Origin: an uncultured Collinsella sp.
GTDB lineage: Bacteria; Actinomycetota; Coriobacteriia; Coriobacteriales; Coriobacteriaceae
Assembly (NCBI GenBank): GCA_958346165.1
Contig: CATVQO010000017.1
Span: 1 to 16,613, forward strand
Length of the DNA: 16,613 nt
Direction of reading: 5' to 3'
Shown here in pieces: positions 14,332-16,613 of this stretch (position 1 is the stretch's first letter; each line of letters begins with the position of its first letter). The notes below the pieces were generated by a model, which saw only the letters and a program-made list of their open reading frames with translations, was not told the DNA's origin and made no database searches. Both the position numbers and the translations under genes were made by a program.

Positions 14332-14374
14332 CTTACCATCAAAACAGTTTTACTAAGTTGTTGAATTATCGATG

Positions 14375-14986
14375 CTATTCGAAGCGAGATTCCAGACTCG
14401 ACAGACCGTTGAGAGTCAGGTCGTTGGCGACCTCAGAGACGCGCTCGATAGGAACCGAGCCGTCAGACAGCGCCCACGTGCGATAGATACCGATAATACC
14501 CGACAGCAAAAACGCCAGATAGTAGTCGAACATCTCGTCCTTGAGACCTTGGGGCAGCAGATCGCGTTCGGCAATCTCGTGCTCGAGCGGCGCACGAAGA
14601 CGAGTCATAAAATCATCGAGCGGAATGTTCTCGATCAGCTGACGATTAAGCACAAGGTTGTTGCACAGCGCCTCATTAACGGTTTTAAAGAAGGTCGCCG
14701 CCGCGCCCAGGGCGCGCTCATTGGTGTCGCCGTCCATGGAAGCAAGCGTTTTCTCGACCGAGTCGACAATCATCTCCACCACATCGACGGCAATGGCATC
14801 GAGCAGGCCGTCAACTGTACCAAAGTGAACGTAAAAGGTCTTGCGGTCGACATTGGCCTCGCGCGCGATGGCACTCACCGTAATGTCTGCCAGCGGCTTT
14901 TCCATGAGCAGGCGCTCGAAAGCGGAAAGGATGGCATTACGGCTGCGAACGATGCGGCGGTCAAGACGCGGTTTGCTGGTTGCCAT
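14375..14986 (-). CDS. TetR/AcrR-family transcriptional regulator
   Basis: 203 residues from the ATG at 14986, chosen because AAGGGA is seven bases upstream; an in-frame ATG at 15013 lacks such a site. Residues ~10-60 form the TetR DNA-binding region. The helix-turn-helix reads ITVSAIAREANVDRKTFYVHFGT (about 35-57), which is the family hallmark, and the N-terminus is basic (KPRLDRRIVRSR). The remaining all-helical part is the ligand and dimer domain, with LAFLLSGIIGIYRTWALSDG near the end, as in TetR C-terminal domains of the TetR_C_8 kind. Regulated genes are not certain. Candidates are the UPF0104 gene directly upstream on the same strand and itself, through an inverted repeat at 15030-15053. 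The convergent radical SAM gene is less likely. Confidence 0.9.
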   Translation of the reverse strand: MATSKPRLDRRIVRSRNAILSAFERLLMEKPLADITVSAIAREANVDRKTFYVHFGTVDGLLDAIAVDVVEMIVDSVEKTLASMDGDTNERALGAAATFFKTVNEALCNNLVLNRQLIENIPLDDFMTRLRAPLEHEIAERDLLPQGLKDEMFDYYLAFLLSGIIGIYRTWALSDGSVPIERVSEVANDLTLNGLSSLESRFE

Positions 14987-15029
14987 GGGCGTGTCCCTTC
15001 GATATGCGAGCATTCATCAACAGATGAGA

Positions 15030-15053
15030 GATAATCTACGTAAGAGGATTATC
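15030..15053. promoter_or_regulatory. Inverted repeat upstream of tetR, candidate operator
   Basis: GATAATC (15030-15036) and GATTATC (15047-15053) are a perfect 7-bp inverted repeat with a 10-base spacer that contains TACGTA. It lies 44 bases before the tetR start and, on the minus strand, covers a GATAAT that could act as a -10 element. Autoregulation is inferred. Confidence 0.45.
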
Positions 15054-15102
15054 CCCCATACAGTACAAATATGCCCCGCATCATGAAGAACGCACGACTG
15101 CC

Positions 15103-16410
15103 CTACTGCGACTTAGGGTGCTTCTTCTTATTGAGTGCCGACGGAGATACGCGAATACCGTCGCCTGTCTGGCGCACATAGGCTTTATGAGCCGGCTTAG
15201 CGGTCCCAGAAGCCTTCTGAGCCTGCTTCTTGGGATCAACAGTAACAGCATTCGCGGGGTGCGGCTTAGTGGGCGCAGAGGGCGTCTGAGGCGTGCGGCC
15301 GAGCTTGCGCATCACGCGATCCCAGCGCGCATGGAGGCTCTCGTTGTGGGCGCTCTTAAGGCCCAGCAGGGGCGCAGCCAAAATGGTAGGCGCAATAAAC
15401 GTAATGAGGCGCCACAGCAGATAGCCAGCGGTCGAAGCCGACCCAAAGAAATGACCCAAGAACAATGCAAAGCCGCCCTCAGCGCCACCAGTTCCACCGG
15501 GCAGGGGGACCGCAGAGCTCAGCAGCTGGACAAAGGCGCTCGCGGCCATGACCGAGAAAAAGTCGACCTCGTGGTGGCCAAAGGCAAGCATCAGGAAATA
15601 CGGCACGAGGTAGAAAAACGCGAGTTGCAGCATGGTGATGACCACCGTGAGCAGCATGGAAGAAAAATGTCCGGCCGAAAGCTTGAACTTCTCGGAGAAG
15701 GAGTAGATCTCGCCATCGACAAACGTGCGCCATCCCTCGATCTTAGTGGCCGAGACACCAATACGCTCGAGCCAATTGATGATGCAATGGGCGACGCGCG
15801 TGACGGTCTTAGGCATGAGCGCGACGGCGAAGATGCCCAGCAAGATGCAGCAGTGCCCACCAAAGCTAAAGACGCACAGCAACGTCATGTCGCCATAGCG
15901 CTCGGCAAAAAACGGCATGCGAGCAAGCATTAGGATAGCGCCCCAGGCAACGAGACCAAACTGGTACACGATAAAGCGCGTGAACTGCGTGGCTCCGGCC
16001 TCGCCGACGTTTTGGCCCGCTTTAGTCAGGCGGTAGATCTGGGCGGGAGTCGAGCCCATCATCATGGGCGTGAGGTTGCCAAAGAAGATACCACTCGCCT
16101 CGACCGAAATGAGGTCGCGAATACCGACGGGCGAATATGGGTCGAGCCAGACGGCGATCGCATAGGCCACAATGCCAAAGAACAGATACATGAACATGCA
16201 AAGACACGCGACAACGAGCCATGGCGCCTGGACGCTCGACATGGCAGCCCAGAACTGTCCCATCTGACCGGTTACCACCAGATAGACGATATAACCCACC
16301 AGCACAACGCCGATAAAGATGGCGCCGCGGCGTGCGCTCTTATTGTCATCGCCGCCCGAAGCCTCAACCTCAACCTGGGGCTTGGACGTATGCTGAGAGG
16401 ACTCCGCCAT
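15103..16410 (-). CDS. UPF0104 / lysylphosphatidylglycerol-synthase-TM-like membrane protein (flippase-like)
   Basis: 435 residues from the ATG at 16410, which has AAGGAG four to five bases upstream; a longer frame starting at 16476 lacks a good site. After a polar N-terminus (~1-28) come about eight membrane segments, from IFIGVVLVGYIVYLVV onward. The family core GNLTPMMMGSTPAQIYRL (about 111-128) and later SSAVPLPGGTGGAEGGFALF are typical of PF03706 proteins (MprF transmembrane region, AglD2/UPF0104). The tail of ~75 residues is Lys/Pro/Ala-rich and probably cytoplasmic. Known relatives flip or help transfer lipids or lipid-linked sugars; no soluble lysyltransferase domain follows here, so MprF function is not indicated. 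The gene precedes tetR on the same strand with a 116-base gap. Confidence 0.85.
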   Translation of the reverse strand: MAESSQHTSKPQVEVEASGGDDNKSARRGAIFIGVVLVGYIVYLVVTGQMGQFWAAMSSVQAPWLVVACLCMFMYLFFGIVAYAIAVWLDPYSPVGIRDLISVEASGIFFGNLTPMMMGSTPAQIYRLTKAGQNVGEAGATQFTRFIVYQFGLVAWGAILMLARMPFFAERYGDMTLLCVFSFGGHCCILLGIFAVALMPKTVTRVAHCIINWLERIGVSATKIEGWRTFVDGEIYSFSEKFKLSAGHFSSMLLTVVITMLQLAFFYLVPYFLMLAFGHHEVDFFSVMAASAFVQLLSSAVPLPGGTGGAEGGFALFLGHFFGSASTAGYLLWRLITFIAPTILAAPLLGLKSAHNESLHARWDRVMRKLGRTPQTPSAPTKPHPANAVTVDPKKQAQKASGTAKPAHKAYVRQTGDGIRVSPSALNKKKHPKSQ

Positions 16411-16431
16411 GAGACTCCTTCTAACAGTCAA

Positions 16432-16449
16432 AATATCTTGGATATTGTA
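16432..16449 (-). promoter_or_regulatory. Likely -10 region and inverted repeat upstream of the UPF0104 gene
   Basis: AATATC-TTG-GATATT (16432-16446) is a perfect 6-bp inverted repeat. On the minus strand TACAAT (16449-16444) overlaps it and would serve as a -10 box. No convincing -35 is seen at the right spacing. The repeat is not the same as the one before tetR. Confidence 0.35.
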
Positions 16450-16511
16450 CCCGTAAGGGCCATAGGCAGAACGCAAAGCTCTGGTTCAAACGGGAATTGC
16501 AAACGGTTGTT

Positions 16512-16550
16512 TGAAAATAAAAAACCCGGCCTTCTATGGGAAGACCGGGT
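16512..16550 (-). terminator. Intrinsic terminator downstream of tRNA-Glu
   Basis: Reading the minus strand: an 11-bp stem, ACCCGGTCTTC (16550-16540) with GAAGGCCGGGT (16534-16524) and one mismatched or wobble pair, a 5-base loop, then a run TTTTTATTTTC. The position, ten bases after the tRNA CCA end, is ideal for ending the tRNA transcript. Confidence 0.85.
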
Positions 16551-16560
16551 ATAACATGCA

Positions 16561-16613
16561 TGGTAGCCCGTACCAGATTCGAACTGGTGATCTCCGCCTT
16601 GAGAGGGCGGCGT
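16561..16613 (-). tRNA. tRNA-Glu (anticodon CTC), 3' part, cut by the window edge
   Basis: On the minus strand the 53 visible bases fold as an anticodon arm CCGCC-CTCTCAA-GGCGG (loop bases 34-36 are CTC), a 5-base variable loop AGATC, a T arm ACCAG-TTCGAAT-CTGGT, acceptor strand ACGGGCT, discriminator A and an encoded CCA. CTC reads GAG, so glutamate. The D arm and 5' acceptor strand are beyond the right edge. Confidence 0.88.

Noticed and set aside
1..16613. CRISPR array, prophage or toxin-antitoxin pair
   Set aside because: No regularly spaced repeats, phage structural genes or small paired toxin/antitoxin frames were seen on either strand.

Overview
The window is bacterial DNA from an anaerobic host-associated actinobacterium, most likely class Coriobacteriia (Collinsella/Olsenella/Eggerthella-like). 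I infer this from the high GC, the oxygen-independent cobalamin genes, Tat and lipobox export signals, and a right-hand block (radical SAM, TetR, UPF0104 protein, tRNA-Glu) that resembles Collinsella-type genomes. The assignment comes from pattern recognition, not from a search.

Left block (1-5479, minus strand): a tightly packed cobalamin corrin-ring operon. In transcription order it reads cbiF, cbiD, a cbiL remnant, cbiG, cbiH, a fused cbiE-cbiT, and the first codons of cbiA, which run off the window. Junctions overlap or nearly touch, which implies translational coupling. The C20-methyltransferase gene cbiL is reduced to 77 codons: its N-terminal start is joined in frame to its C-terminal quarter, so the SAM-binding core is gone.

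Middle block (5611-11403, plus strand, divergent): a strong sigma70-type promoter and a cobalamin riboswitch precede five genes. These are an exported Tat-lipoprotein CbiK-type cobaltochelatase, a small lipoprotein, a substrate-binding lipoprotein, a FecCD/BtuC permease and a BtuD/FecC-type ATPase with an extra C-terminal domain. The small lipoprotein and the N-terminal domain of the binding protein look like paralogues. Together these genes look like a B12-regulated surface system that handles and imports a corrinoid or another metallated tetrapyrrole.

IS element (11370-12624): a complete IS3-family element with 24-bp imperfect terminal repeats, an orfA/orfB -1 frameshift heptamer and a DDE transposase. 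It is inserted in the last codons of the ATPase gene. Removing it together with one copy of the 4-bp target duplication restores a clean gene end with its own stop codon.

Right block (12639-16613): visibly lower in GC. It holds a radical SAM protein on the plus strand with its own promoter, a convergent TetR-type regulator, a UPF0104/flippase-like membrane protein, and the 3' part of a tRNA-Glu(CTC) with its terminator. Genes here are housekeeping-like and seem functionally unrelated to the B12 block. The change in composition across the IS suggests that it marks, or lies near, the edge of an acquired or rearranged B12 island.
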